39,227 bases of DNA from Folioceros fuciformis (Eukaryota; Anthocerotophyta; Anthocerotopsida; Anthocerotales). The stretch lies in NCBI GenBank assembly GCA_049999805.1, contig JBNGIO010005990.1:125114-164340 (forward strand), given 5' to 3'. Positions 13,020-23,653 of this stretch are shown here, one piece after another (the stretch's first letter is position 1; each line of letters opens with the position of its first letter). The position numbers were made by a program, and so were the translations under genes. Below the pieces are notes generated by a model that was not told where the DNA came from, searched no databases, and saw nothing but the letters and a program-made list of their open reading frames with translations.

Positions 13020-13699
13020 AGAGAGAAGAGGTTCCGTTGCGGTTTTGAGATGCCATACTATTATCTTACCATTATTTTCTCCTGTGGCGATGCAAGTCGC
13101 GATGGAGGAGCAACAGTCCCTACCTAGTATACTGCCTTATTTTAGGCATACCCGCCCAGATTGTCATGACACCTGGGAGATTGGTTTGGATCTCTCCCTC
13201 ACCCCTCAAAAATCATTTATGCTCGTACGCATGTGGTGTTTGTATGTCTTGTGTGTCTGGGCCAGGAGGAGGTGGTGGCGAGAAGGTTCGAAGTCGCATC
13301 GTGATCTATGTGACGAGCTCAAGTCGTCACTGGAGCAAAGTGGAGGCCGCAGTGGCCCACCAGATATGCATTGTGCGGCGTCTTATCTCTCCTGGCATGT
13401 GAGGAGCATCCCAGTCGCCACGATGCATCCAAGTGCACTCAACACCTGATTCCAGATATCAAGCAACGGACAATCAGGAAACCTCCAGGAACAAATTCCC
13501 TTTCCTTTTCCATCACAGCTGACCTGACCCCATCCTGTCCCATTTCCACTTCTCCTTACACCCTGCGACATGACCAGGGTAGTGAGAAGATACTACTGCA
13601 TCCTTTAGAATTGTCGGTGTGACGGTGCGGGCGGGGGAGACGTGTGAGACTAGTCACCGTGACTTTTCTCATCCCAGCGGCCGCGGGCAGAAAAAGTCG

Positions 13700-13741
13700 G
13701 GCTCCAGCCCCGGCTCCGGCTCCAGCTCCGGCTCCGGCTGC
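13700..13741. repeat. GGCTCC hexanucleotide microsatellite (7 units)
   Basis: Seven consecutive 6-bp units of the type GGCTCC, with variants AGCCCC, AGCTCC and GGCTGC. It lies about 680 bp past the carboxylase stop codon and is probably not coding. Confidence 0.85.
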
Positions 13742-14893
13742 GGGTTGTGGGCCAGTTCCAAAATCGGAGGATCCACTTGTGTGCCGAGTCCGCTTCCAAA
13801 GAGGGGAAGCTCAGTGGAGGATCACGCTCGGCACTGCGGCTTCCCTTGGTGGAGCAGCAGCTCACGACAAGGGGTGGGAATGGAGCTTGGGAGCTTTCCT
13901 GACACCAGCCCCCCCGTACTCCGGACCGGGTCGCGATTCGACTTCCATGGACAGGCGGAGGTCTAGAGAGTCTTCGTCCCGTGCATCTGTGAATTGGCGT
14001 GGTTTGTGACATCAGACAAAGAAGAATACAGTACACCAAGTGTGTCGTACAGTTTAGTACAGGATGCTACTGTGTGATTGCGTTCGCCTGCTCCGGGCCC
14101 GGTTGCACCGCAAATTCTAGTGGAGCCTGTGGGAGGGCCCGGCCCCGGTCGCCCGCCCTGCCTCCAGGTCCAGGAAGCGGATGGAGCACGTTGCGTAGAC
14201 AGCGCAATCTAGACTCCATGTTTAAAAGGGAAAGGAGTGGTACGCCCGCCCGCTCTGGAAAGTGGGCCCCTGTCTTACACACTGATGGAAAAAGTGGCAG
14301 GAGCAGCAGCAGCAGACAAAGAAAAGAAAGAGGGAGAATAGAGGCCACGACAGCTCCTGTTTACGTACGTCCCAATAACAGACCATACCAACACAGCATA
14401 AACTACGTTGCGGGTGATGGCCAGGCCAAGGTGTGGCACGCCAAAGCCAAGCCAGCAACAAGACGAGAAAATTGGGTGGAGGTGAGTGTCGTCATGTCAT
14501 GTGACATGACAGACAGGCGTAGGCAGACTTGACCTGGGCAACGTTCACCCCGCTTGCGCTTGCAAGTCTTGCGCCTGACCTCGAGCTCGAAGATAAGTTA
14601 TTTTCAACATCTTGCGGGTCTGTTCTGTGCTGCAAGCATGCAGCCTGTACAGTGTGCTAGACTTACCTGCACCTGCAAGAAAGGCAACCTGCAGAAGTTG
14701 GACTTGCAAGGCACGCACGACCGGGGACGGTGCGACAGCCAAAAGTGGACTACCATCACATCATAGCCCACAAAAACAGACATGAAGTGTCTGATGCATA
14801 TACCATCTTTGACTCCACTGATCACAACACGTACGTGAAGTTGCGCGCGCAAGTGCAGTGGAGGTGGTGTCCGGCCGCATCCTTGGAGTCCTT

Positions 14894-14931
14894 GCCAGTT
14901 GGTCTGGCATGGCCAGGCCAGACCAACTGGC
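14894..14931. repeat. Perfect 15-bp inverted repeat with 8-nt loop
   Basis: The arm GCCAGTTGGTCTGGC (14894-14908) is followed, after the 8-nt spacer ATGGCCAG, by its exact reverse complement (14917-14931). Transcribed RNA would form a stable hairpin on either strand. No flanking direct repeats were recognised. Confidence 0.9.
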
Positions 14932-16658
14932 CCATTGATGCCATTCCCGGCCACGCCTGTCAAGTACCAGTTCAACTTCGGACTCGAGAAGCATATTGTC
15001 ATCTCCCTCTGGGAGTGTTGCCCTCTCTTTCCTCCGCGACTTGCTCCTGATTACCAGGCCACAGCTGGCCAGAGGCTGAGTAACATAACGGCGGCAACGG
15101 CACCCAGTCCAACACAATCAATGTTCTGTGGGAACACGACTGTGACCGCTACGCTACGCTACTCTACGCGCCGCACCTCATCAATACACACCTTGATGAG
15201 TCTACAAGTCCCAGCCCTGCCTGCCACGGCCTGCCCTGCCCTGCAGGATAGTGATTCCATTCGCCCCCGCCTTCCAACAGCGAACGCGCCTACGCTCCAA
15301 AAATGCCTCGTCTCCCGCCACAGCGACAACTTCACCAAACCGAAGCTAACCCTGGTTTCCGGGATCCCCCGCTTCACTGGCTCCAGCTCCTGAGGACATT
15401 CCTGGCACCCGCCCGACCTCTCGCCACGCTAGCACCCCCATGTGCGGGGAAGCCAACGTCATGGCGCCTCCGACGTCACGGACTCAACGTGTCCTGCCCA
15501 CTGCGAGCCGCTCCCCGGTCGTGGCCATCCTGCCATGGGAGCCTCCTGTGACTAAGCTACTTCCTCCATGTGACTCATCAGCTGGTGCTGCTGCTCGATG
15601 TTCTTCCTGCGGAAGCATCCAAAATCATGTCGCCGCACAAGTGGAGGGACGCTTGCCCTCACTGCATTCGGTCACCGCGCTCAGGCCGTCGCCGCCAAAC
15701 TCCGAGTTACAAACACACGTACGCCTCACAACACCCTGCCCCTGACCGTGCCCGCACAACATCTACCTGGGAAGCTCGCACACGGATAGTGCTTTCGATG
15801 CCATTGGCAATACGGATCATGGCTCCCTCTTTGCAATTTCGCACAACTCCAACACCCAAGTCCCAACCCCCTTCCTTCCTGCCATGTCCTCGACGCTCCA
15901 AGTAATTCCCACCAAAATTTACGACTCCCAGTCTGCATGCATCACGGAGCAGAATCTTCACTGTGCATATCCGTCTCCGTCACCACCACATCTCCCAGCC
16001 TGCCATGTTTATTACCGTTCCCTACCTGGAAGCTCAGCCCTGCATGCATCCCGAATTCCAACACCGACACACTTTGACACGCGCTTGCCAGATTCAGCAT
16101 CGTCGTAACTTTCTCCGTAAACCCTAAACCTTCACCGCGCTGTCCCACTTTCCCCTCGCGCTGCATAACCGTGCACTGAGAGTCCGAAGACCCTCTGAGG
16201 TGCATGCACACATCGGAATCTTGACATGCGTATACAGTACGTGGAAACGTTCAGGATGGAAGGGGAGGGGAATCGGGGATCTGTCCTCGGAGCTGGACAT
16301 TGCTGTGTGTGGTGTCAACCTTTCCCACCTTCTGGAGGCCTGGTTGCTTCTTCTAAGCACTCCACTCCACAGCCCTAGGAGCGGGTCACTCTCGGGATTA
16401 GGGCAGGTTCATTACTTATTCCATCCACAGGCGGCTGGTTGCTCTCACTCACTCCAAAGCTATGGACATCTCTACTTGGTATAGCTCTCAATGCAAAGCG
16501 CATGGAAGTGTGCTAACCTACCCTGCCCTCGAGTTGAAGGAGGGTCGTGCCTTGTCGGGAAGCTGGAGAACCTGTTGTGCCATATCCAAACCTTGACAAT
16601 CGTCTTGACTTTAGAGCCATTAGGGTTAGGTATGTACTGTACGATACACTTACGGGAA

Positions 16659-16786
16659 GCTATGATGGGGTCATGTGACATCATATGTGTGCTGTGATGG
16701 GGTCATATGACATCATATGTAAGCTGTGATGGGGTCATATGACATCATATGTGTGCAGTGATGGGGTCATATGACATCATATGTGT
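16659..16786. repeat. Four tandem 32-bp repeats carrying palindromes, upstream of NLP gene
   Basis: Four units begin at 16659, 16691, 16723 and 16755, each exactly 32 bp and differing at only a few positions. The core is GATGGGGTCATATGACATCA followed by TATG. It contains the palindrome TCATATGA (TCATGTGA in unit 1), CATATG, and TGACATCA, one base from the bZIP site TGACGTCA. The array ends about 660 bp before the NLP start codon, so it may be a clustered transcription-factor site; that role is inference. Confidence 0.9.
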
Positions 16787-17420
16787 GATTGTGATACATG
16801 TGGAAAAGCGGAGCAGCAGCATTTGCCTAAAATGCGCGCTGATATGTAGGAGATCGTGGTGCCACAGCGTAGGGAGGGCCACGTCGGCTGGACCACGCGT
16901 CGCGGCATCCAAATTTCTGTCACGGGACTGTACTCGCCTGTCCGTGTTGTCCCCCACTCACTTTTGAAGCTAAGTGACAAAACAGAATCTGGCGCCGGAT
17001 CCCTTTTCCCTGGATTTACCCCAGGGAGAAAACTGTATTACCCGCCATCACCGTACCGGGGGCAAGTTGGCGGCCCACTTTGGGACGCCGTCGCACCGCC
17101 CGTAATTACATAAGCTATGAACTATGAGCCATAAGTCAAGCCAAGCCGTTCCCAACAGCAAACCGACGCCTGTCCCGCCTCGGTTCATCCCCTTCCCCGG
17201 CGGCCTGGGGACCCGGCTGAAAAAGAAAAATCCGTCTGCAACAAGGCCAATCGCTGGCATCTCGTCACCTTCGCTGACTCTGCCCCTGTCCCTGCCGTTG
17301 CGTTTGCTTGTGCGTATGCGTGTGCGAGTCCCGGTGTGGGTTGATGCTGGCCAGGACTGGGATGCTGAATCTGGTGCGGGAGAAGCTGGAGGTGGATCTG
17401 CAGCTGGACTGCTGCGGACT
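16787..17420. other. Probable promoter and 5' leader of first NLP gene
   Basis: No gene is supported apart from upstream reading frames that reach the NLP start. No clear TATA box was found. A pyrimidine-rich stretch around 17250-17310 would suit a 5' leader. Confidence 0.4.
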
Positions 17421-17483
17421 ATGGCGGTGACGGAGGCTTCCAGCTGTCATGGACGGAGCCGAGACCAAGTCGCCCCTCCTTAA
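17421..17483 (+). other. Upstream reading frame overlapping the NLP start codon
   Basis: An ATG at 17421 in strong context (A at -3, G at +4) opens a 20-codon frame, [20 protein letters not shown], ending at TAA 17483. It overlaps the main NLP ATG (17449) in another frame. The same frame is open further upstream, so the real uORF may be longer. If transcribed, it should reduce initiation at the main start. Transcript extent is unknown. Confidence 0.35.
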
Positions 17484-20400
17484 CACGCAGCAGCTGCAGC
17501 ACCAGCTGCAGCAGCTGCAATCCGTGCCGGAGGTGATGGCTGGGGCAAGCCCGGTCCCGGCTGGGGTGAATGGTGGAAGACCGTGGGACGGTGATGTCTC
17601 CAAGCTGCTGGCGTCGGGATCCCCGGATGCGCGGTTTCTTGAGGATGACCCGCCGCTCATGGAGCTCATGGAGCTGGAGTCTCTGTGTGATCAAGGCGCA
17701 GAATCGTGGATGGCCGGATCCCCTGGGGACTATGGGATGCCGTTCCTCAACTTCTCCTTCCCGCCGAGAAACATGTCTCCCGCGGCCTCTCCTTACTCCG
17801 CACCTATGCAGCAGCAGCAGCAGCCGGGGTTTTTGTCGTTTCGTCCGCCGGGGCCCGGAGTAGGAGAGATGCAGCAGCAGCAACAACAACAGTTTGAGGT
17901 GAATCCTGGAGGATTTAGTGCCGCATCCGAGTACGAGCGGCTCTCGCAGGCGCTTCTCGGTTTGGAGCAGCCGCAGCAGGTGCGGCCGGGTTTGGATGTC
18001 GATTACGCTCTTGCCGCTGCGCAGGCGCAGGTTGGTGTTGCCCTACAGGCGCCTGTGGAGGCCGTGCTGCCGGTGCCGCAGCCTTCGGCGGGGATGTCTC
18101 CGCCACCTCCGGGGCAGTTTTCGGCGGAGGATTTGCTGGAACATTACTTGGCCTCGCCCAAGGAGCGGGATGCGGGGGGATGGCCGGAGGATGTGAAGCA
18201 GCAACAGCAAACGCAAATGCAGCTCGTTCCGCCGGGCGGTTTGCATCTCATGAAAAGTAGCGTGTGGATCACACCCCATTTGTCATTCTCTTTCAAGGAC
18301 CGAATGATGCAGGCGTTGCAGATGATTGCACGGGGTAAGGGGGATGTCCTTGTGCAAGTGTGGATGCCGGAGATTGTGCACGACAGGGTGCAGCTAATCA
18401 CCAATGGCCAGCCGTACGCGCTAGAGCGCGACTCGGAGAGCGATGGATCGGGCTTGTGCCAGTACCGCGCGGTGTCTATGCTGTACCAATTCAGTGCGGA
18501 GAGGGACATGAAAGACGATCAGCTAGGGTTGCCTGGTCGGGTCTTCGTGAAACAGACGCCTGAGTGGTCACCGAATGTACAGTTCTACAAGAAGCAGGAG
18601 TTTTGGCGTGTCGCTGCTGCGGAGCAGTGCGACGTGCGAGGGACTCTCGCCGTCCCCGTCTTCGATCCCTCTTCTGGTTCTTGTATCGCAGTCATTGAGC
18701 TTTGTATGAGAGCTTCCAAGGTCCAGTACAGCCCGGAGATTAAAGACATTTGCCATGCCCTGCAGGTTTGCGCCTTGTACCGTCCTCGGTTGAATTGAAC
18801 GCGCAGCGCGGGACCACGTGATGCTAATAGCAGTGGATTTATCATGTGTAAAGGTTGTGAATTGGTATCAGGACACTGACTTCCTCTTTTGTCATCCTTT
18901 GTCCAGGCCGTCAATCTTACGGGCCCCGACGGTGTCACCTTACCCGGAGAGGTAGTGTCATCGTAATCGTGGATTGCCAATATGCGTGAGATTGTGCAGA
19001 TTTGTGCTGTGCTCTGGAATGGGCGACTCATCCCTCTCTTCCGTTGTACGCCAGATCCGTTCAGAAGGTCGTCAAGCTGCCCTGGCGGAGATTGAGGAGG
19101 TTTTGGTAGCTGTATGCGAGACTCACAAACTTCCCCTGGCCCAGACATGGGTCCCCTGTAATCGTGCTCGTGCTCGTCTGAGTAAGAGCGGTGGCAAGAT
19201 CGGGGAATCTGCAACTGCTCCCACGAGCAGTAGTTCCAGTAACCACAGTTCGGAGTCTAGTGGAGATCAGCTGAGATACTTGATGACGGGGGATGGGCCC
19301 TGTTACGTGAGTAACTACGCAAGTGATACCACCAAGATATGGGATTTTCGCAAGGCTTGCGAAGAACACTGTCTGGAACGAGGGCAGGGTGTTCCTGGCC
19401 AGGCCTACTCTTCAAATCAGCCCTTCTTTGCAAGTGATGTGAGAGCTTACACCAAGATGGAGTATCCTCTGGGGCACTATGCTCGCTTATTCGGATTGAC
19501 GGCAGCTGTGGCCATTCGGCTCAGGAGTGTGCATACTGGTAATGATGACTTTGTGCTGGAGTTCTTTCTGCCTCCCAACTGCCAAGGTAGTGTGGAGCAG
19601 CAGACAACTTTAAATTCGCTCTCCATTACGATGCAGCGAGTCTGTCGAAGCTTGCGTACAGTTTCCGCTCAAGAGCTGGAGGATGATGATAGAGCTGCAG
19701 CGCGCCATGAAGACTCTTTGGAGGTTGATAGTCATGCCGGTGGTGGACTAAATCACAGTGATGAACATTTGTCTTGGTCTGATTCTCATGTCTCGCCTGG
19801 CAATCATGTGGATGGGCCTCATCAGCAGTGGAATGGTCTTGTGGATCCCAGGCAGAGAGGGCAGCGGCCATCTGATCATGCTCAGCTACCTGGGTTTCTT
19901 CCCCTGGGCCAGTGCACTCCACCCCCTCATCAGCATCAGCAGCGAGTGCAGCAACCGTTACATCGCGCACCACTACAGGAAGGGGAGCAGCAGCAACCAC
20001 TGCAGCAACCTCACAGCGATGCACCTACAAATCCTCAACGTCCACCTGCAGGTCTGCGCCGTGAAGAAGAGCTCAAGGCAACCACTGGTACATCTTCGTC
20101 AATGCCTGGTTATCCGCTACCTTCTCCGTCTCAGGAGACTATGCTTAAGAGAAGATTAGACAGAAGGCGAGGCACGACTGAGAAGACAATCGGCCTGAAT
20201 GTTCTTCAACAGTATTTTGCTGGTAGCCTCAAGGACGCCGCAAAGAGTATAGGAGGTGAGTATGTAGAAGTTTAGTGGATTTGCACTCGAATTCCAGATA
20301 TTTGAACGCCCGCTTCTGCTGGGTTGGTGCCATCGGATGAGGTCACGCTTACCCTAAATTTTTTCTGCTTCTTTGCAGTCTGTCCGACAACGTTGAAAAG

Positions 20401-21457
20401 AATTTGCCGACAGCATGGAATTTCAAGGTGGCCGTCGCGGAAGATCAACAAAGTGAGCAGGTCTCTGAAGAAACTTCAAGGGGTGATCAATTCTGTTCAG
20501 GGGGCGGATGGCGCTCTGAACATCAATGCTCTGACATGTGATTTAGCATCTGCTGCTGCAGCTGCCTCCGCGGTAGCAGGGGTGCAATTAGGAAATGGTG
20601 GCGAACCGTCAGGCAGGGCAAACTGGACCATTGCCTGGGGCAAGTCTGCCCCTGAACCGGGGGACCAGACTTTTGCAAAAGACCTGCCTGACGTTGATAT
20701 GAATGCAGGAGTAACAGAAGTGAGAGCGGACAGTATGGAAAGGAGGGAGTGTTGCACGCCGGAAGGTGGAAGTGTAGGCGATGGTTCGAATGGAGTGAAT
20801 GGATTACCGGATGGTCTGTCTCCCTGTAATGAGACTGAGCGGGATGTGATCAGAACGGGCTCTAATTCTGCTGACAGTGGAGACACCCTCAGCAGACGGC
20901 GGCCGGTAATGGCAGGCGAGAATCGTGTACACGGGGGTGGAGCAGTTTTGGTGGCATTAAGTGGGGCTGATACAGAAAGCTTCATGCGAGATTGTGGTAC
21001 GAATAAGACGGGAGACATCTCACCCCGTGGATTCTCGCTCGACAGTTCAGATGAGGGAAGTCAACCCGCAACCACCTTTCCAGGCCGTAATGAGGCTGGT
21101 AGCCCCTGCAGCCCGTCGTCGATGGAGAGGAAAGGGCATGCCACAAAGAAGTACATTCTAGAAGATCAAGTGATAGTGAAAGCTACGTGTGGACCAGATA
21201 CTGTCCGGTTCAAGATGCCCTCGAATACTTCTTACGAATACCTCAGGGCTGAAGTGTCAAAGAGGATAGGTGCGGGTGGGGAAATGCTGCTTAAGTACCT
21301 AGACGACGATGCTGAGTGGATGCTGCTGTCTTCTGATCCGGATCTGCAAGAGTGTATGGAACTGATGCAAATGTCGGGCGGACACTGCATCAAGCTTCTG
21401 GTGAAATGTAACTTGCCAAAGTGTACAGAAGGATGCCCCGACAACTGTGACCGATAA
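17449..21457 (+). CDS. NLP: NIN-like protein (NLP): nitrate-responsive RWP-RK transcription factor with PB1 domain
   Basis: Predicted nitrate-sensing transcription factor acting in the nucleus. Exons 17449-18765, 18907-18951, 19055-20255 and 20379-21457 join in frame to 1213 aa. The Gln-rich N-terminus is followed by a GAF-like domain (about 270-450; [27 protein letters not shown]). A second conserved block with [10 protein letters not shown] lies about 455-650. RWP-RK (about 820-880; [18 protein letters not shown]) is split by a phase-1 intron after AAKSIG. PB1 is C-terminal (about 1110-1195; [18 protein letters not shown]). Residues W550, H559, L561 and Y591 align with W395, H404, L406 and Y436, the nitrate pocket of Arabidopsis NLP7. 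Ser343 in YRAVS falls where I recall the NLP7 kinase-target serine. The start gives the longest frame; a later Met at 17536 is possible. The protein is longer than typical NLPs (about 900-1000 aa), mostly through low-complexity linkers. It is a tandem paralogue of the gene at 23654. Confidence 0.92.
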
Positions 21458-22978
21458 CGTTGGCACCCTCTGCCCAAAAATCTCGCATGGAGCCGGTATT
21501 GTCAGTATTGGTTGATGAGAGTATTTTGCCTGGATTGTCTCCAGTGTCATTCTGGTGTCCTTTCACGAAGGTGGTGGTCCGCCGACAGTCGCCTGAAACC
21601 GCTCTCCTTCCCAGTCACAGGGTATACTGTCGCCGGGATACAGTGAAGGCAGTCTTAAAGTGTGCGGGGAGGTACAGATCATGGAAAGCGATAGAGGAGG
21701 TGACGAATATTCCTGGATGCCCACCTCTGTTATCAAATCCAATTGTTTTCAGCCAGGGTACTGTCACACATGAGCAGCGCCCAAGAAGTCACGTACCCAC
21801 ATGATGCGATTTCAAGCAGGTCCCGGCAACTCTCGGCAAACAGTATCGGAGGGGTGGCCTAGTCTGGACGCAAGGCTGTGCAGTTAGTTAACAGCCGCCG
21901 TGCTCTCCACCAATTCACACGACTTGATTCCAACTTGGCGGACTTCATGCGCGAGGTATGCTGCATATTGTAAGCTGAAAAGGAGAAATTTGTTCCACGG
22001 TTGGTAGGGTCGTGATTCCAGTCTCAGCCACGGGCTCACTAAAGGTGGTGCGTGTTTTGCAGGCGAAAAATTATATTCGCCTCACGCAGACAGGCGAGGC
22101 GAGGAAATGATGGAATCAGGCACGGCATGTCTGTAGCGGCACTGCACTCGCTGGGTGGCGGCACCTTCCCTCCACGCGCTGGGTGGGCAGTGTACAAGTG
22201 ACTGTAGAGCAGCCTACTGGTAGCGGGCTTGTGTTGAATTGTGGGGAGTCTACTCGTAGCAAAGAGACACGTAACTTGAATGTATTATTTTGGCCATGAG
22301 AAGGAAATAGTTTGCGAAGAAAGAGGCAGGAAGGCAGGGAGTCGGTGCGGGCTGCTCTCCCCCCAGGCCCACTTCGCCACAATAGCAGACTAAACATGTA
22401 AAGGCGGGGGCGATAAAACGACGTCCGCATTGGCACGAAGCACCAGAGCAAAAGTTGCTGAAGAACGCGGGCCATGCGGCTGGGCTGCTCAGCTTGGACC
22501 AGGAACATGGAATGGCAGCCGGAATTGAGATGGAGCATATTCGAGGAGCATCTCGGCACGTCTGTGGAACTACCTGAAAAGCGGCTAGCGAACCTGGAGA
22601 GAGGGGCAGCCAAATTTGTATGGGCGGAAGGGTTACTTTGCAGGCAGCTTGCTTGTGGAAGGTCCTAGCTAGATGGGGCAATGGGTGCATGAGAGAAATA
22701 TGGAGGAAGAGATAGCATGTGGGAAAGAATCACTCATGCAACTTGACAAGCCTAGTTGTGTCCCGGTGTGCTCTGGCACTGTGCGTGTGTGCAGCCGCTT
22801 GTCTGTGTGTCTGGTATTTACATCCAGATTCTTCCCCAGCCCGCCTAAATTTGTATGTGCCGGCCCCACCCAATGGAACGTGGACTCCTTAAATTTAGCT
22901 CCCTCTGTGTAAACGCTGCTTGCTCGTTTACGATCTATCCACGCTGTAGCCAGTCATCGGTCCTGGACTCCTACCCGA
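21458..22978. other. Intergenic region between the two NLP genes
   Basis: 3' untranslated sequence of the first NLP, then sequence with no supported gene. A tRNA-like but incomplete element at 21848-21912 is discussed under findings. Open frames are short and unrecognised. Confidence 0.6.
21848..21912 (+). other. tRNA-like sequence without T arm
   Basis: 65 nt starting GGAGGGG and ending CTCTCC-ACCA. The ends pair like an acceptor stem, GCCT/AGGC can pair like a D stem, and TGGCCTAGTCTGG resembles an A box. There is no T arm or B box inside, so it is not called a tRNA gene. Confidence 0.2.
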
Positions 22979-22985
22979 TTTTATA
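22979..22985 (+). promoter_or_regulatory. Candidate TATA box of second NLP gene
   Basis: TTTATAA, followed about 50 bp later by a long C/T-rich leader (about 23028-23210) typical of plant 5' untranslated regions. A strong donor-like site AAG|GTGAGA at 23312 suggests a 5' leader intron ending before the start codon at 23654. Position and composition only; no transcript evidence. Confidence 0.35.
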
Positions 22986-23535
22986 ACAAGCTGGCCCGAG
23001 ACGCACGCTCGTTCACAACACCACGCCACACGCCCCCCCCCTCCTCACCTCTTCCTCCTCTGCTACCTGCCCTTGTCCGCTACCTGAGCGGGAGCCCGAG
23101 AGCCTTCTGCCTGTCCTTGTCTTCTGCAGCTCCCGCCACCCCGGATTCCTTCCCCTTTCCTACCCTTCCTCTCTTAACTCTGCCTCCTTGTCTAGGTATA
23201 TCCTTCATTTGCGCAACCCCTCAAAGCATTTGCAAGGGAAAGGAAGCCGCGGAGCGGCTGCGTCAACGGACCGGACTGGCGACAACCCAACACGTCGCTG
23301 GCCGCCCTCAAGGTGAGATCCTTCTACCCATCTGCTCTACGCTGCTCTGTTCTGCGCCGTAGCTCTCTCTGCTTTCTCCCGCCTGGTGTGCGCCGCTCTG
23401 GAGATTCCAGCGCAGTGAGTCCTGGGCAAGCCGTGTTCCAGCGGAGAGGTGCCTTGAAGAGGCCCGGGAACCACCCGTCGTGCAGATAATGCAAATGTGG
23501 CTCCCTTTCCTGACGCTGTGTCGGGTGCAGGGGCA

Positions 23536-23613
23536 ATGGCCGTGAGGAGGCTCGTTAGCGCTTACCACAATGGGCGCTTGCTGCTGCGGTTCGGGCTTTG
23601 CGTCGTCTTCTAG
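23536..23613 (+). other. Short upstream reading frame in second NLP leader
   Basis: A 25-codon frame (MAVRRLVSAY...) ending at TAG 23611-23613, 40 nt before the NLP start codon. It matters only if retained in the mature leader, for example if a leader intron starting at 23312 is spliced to an acceptor near 23530 (GGGTGCAG). Confidence 0.3.
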
Positions 23614-23653
23614 CACAACCAGCGAGTAGCACTTGGTAGCGTTCTGGTGAAAC

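Larger units (their letters stand above)
13020..16658. other. Intergenic region between carboxylase and first NLP gene
   Basis: Carboxylase 3' untranslated sequence, then about 3.5 kb without a supported gene. The many open frames on both strands reflect GC-rich, stop-poor sequence; their translations are Pro/Arg/Ser-rich and resemble no known domain. Distinct elements inside (hexanucleotide repeat, perfect hairpin) are listed separately. The right end is probably distal promoter of the NLP gene. Confidence 0.6.

Noticed and set aside
13619-16100. Several open frames of about 100-180 codons in the carboxylase-NLP interval
   Set aside because: They overlap on both strands, are Pro/Arg/Ser-rich, and show no domain, splice logic or family resemblance.
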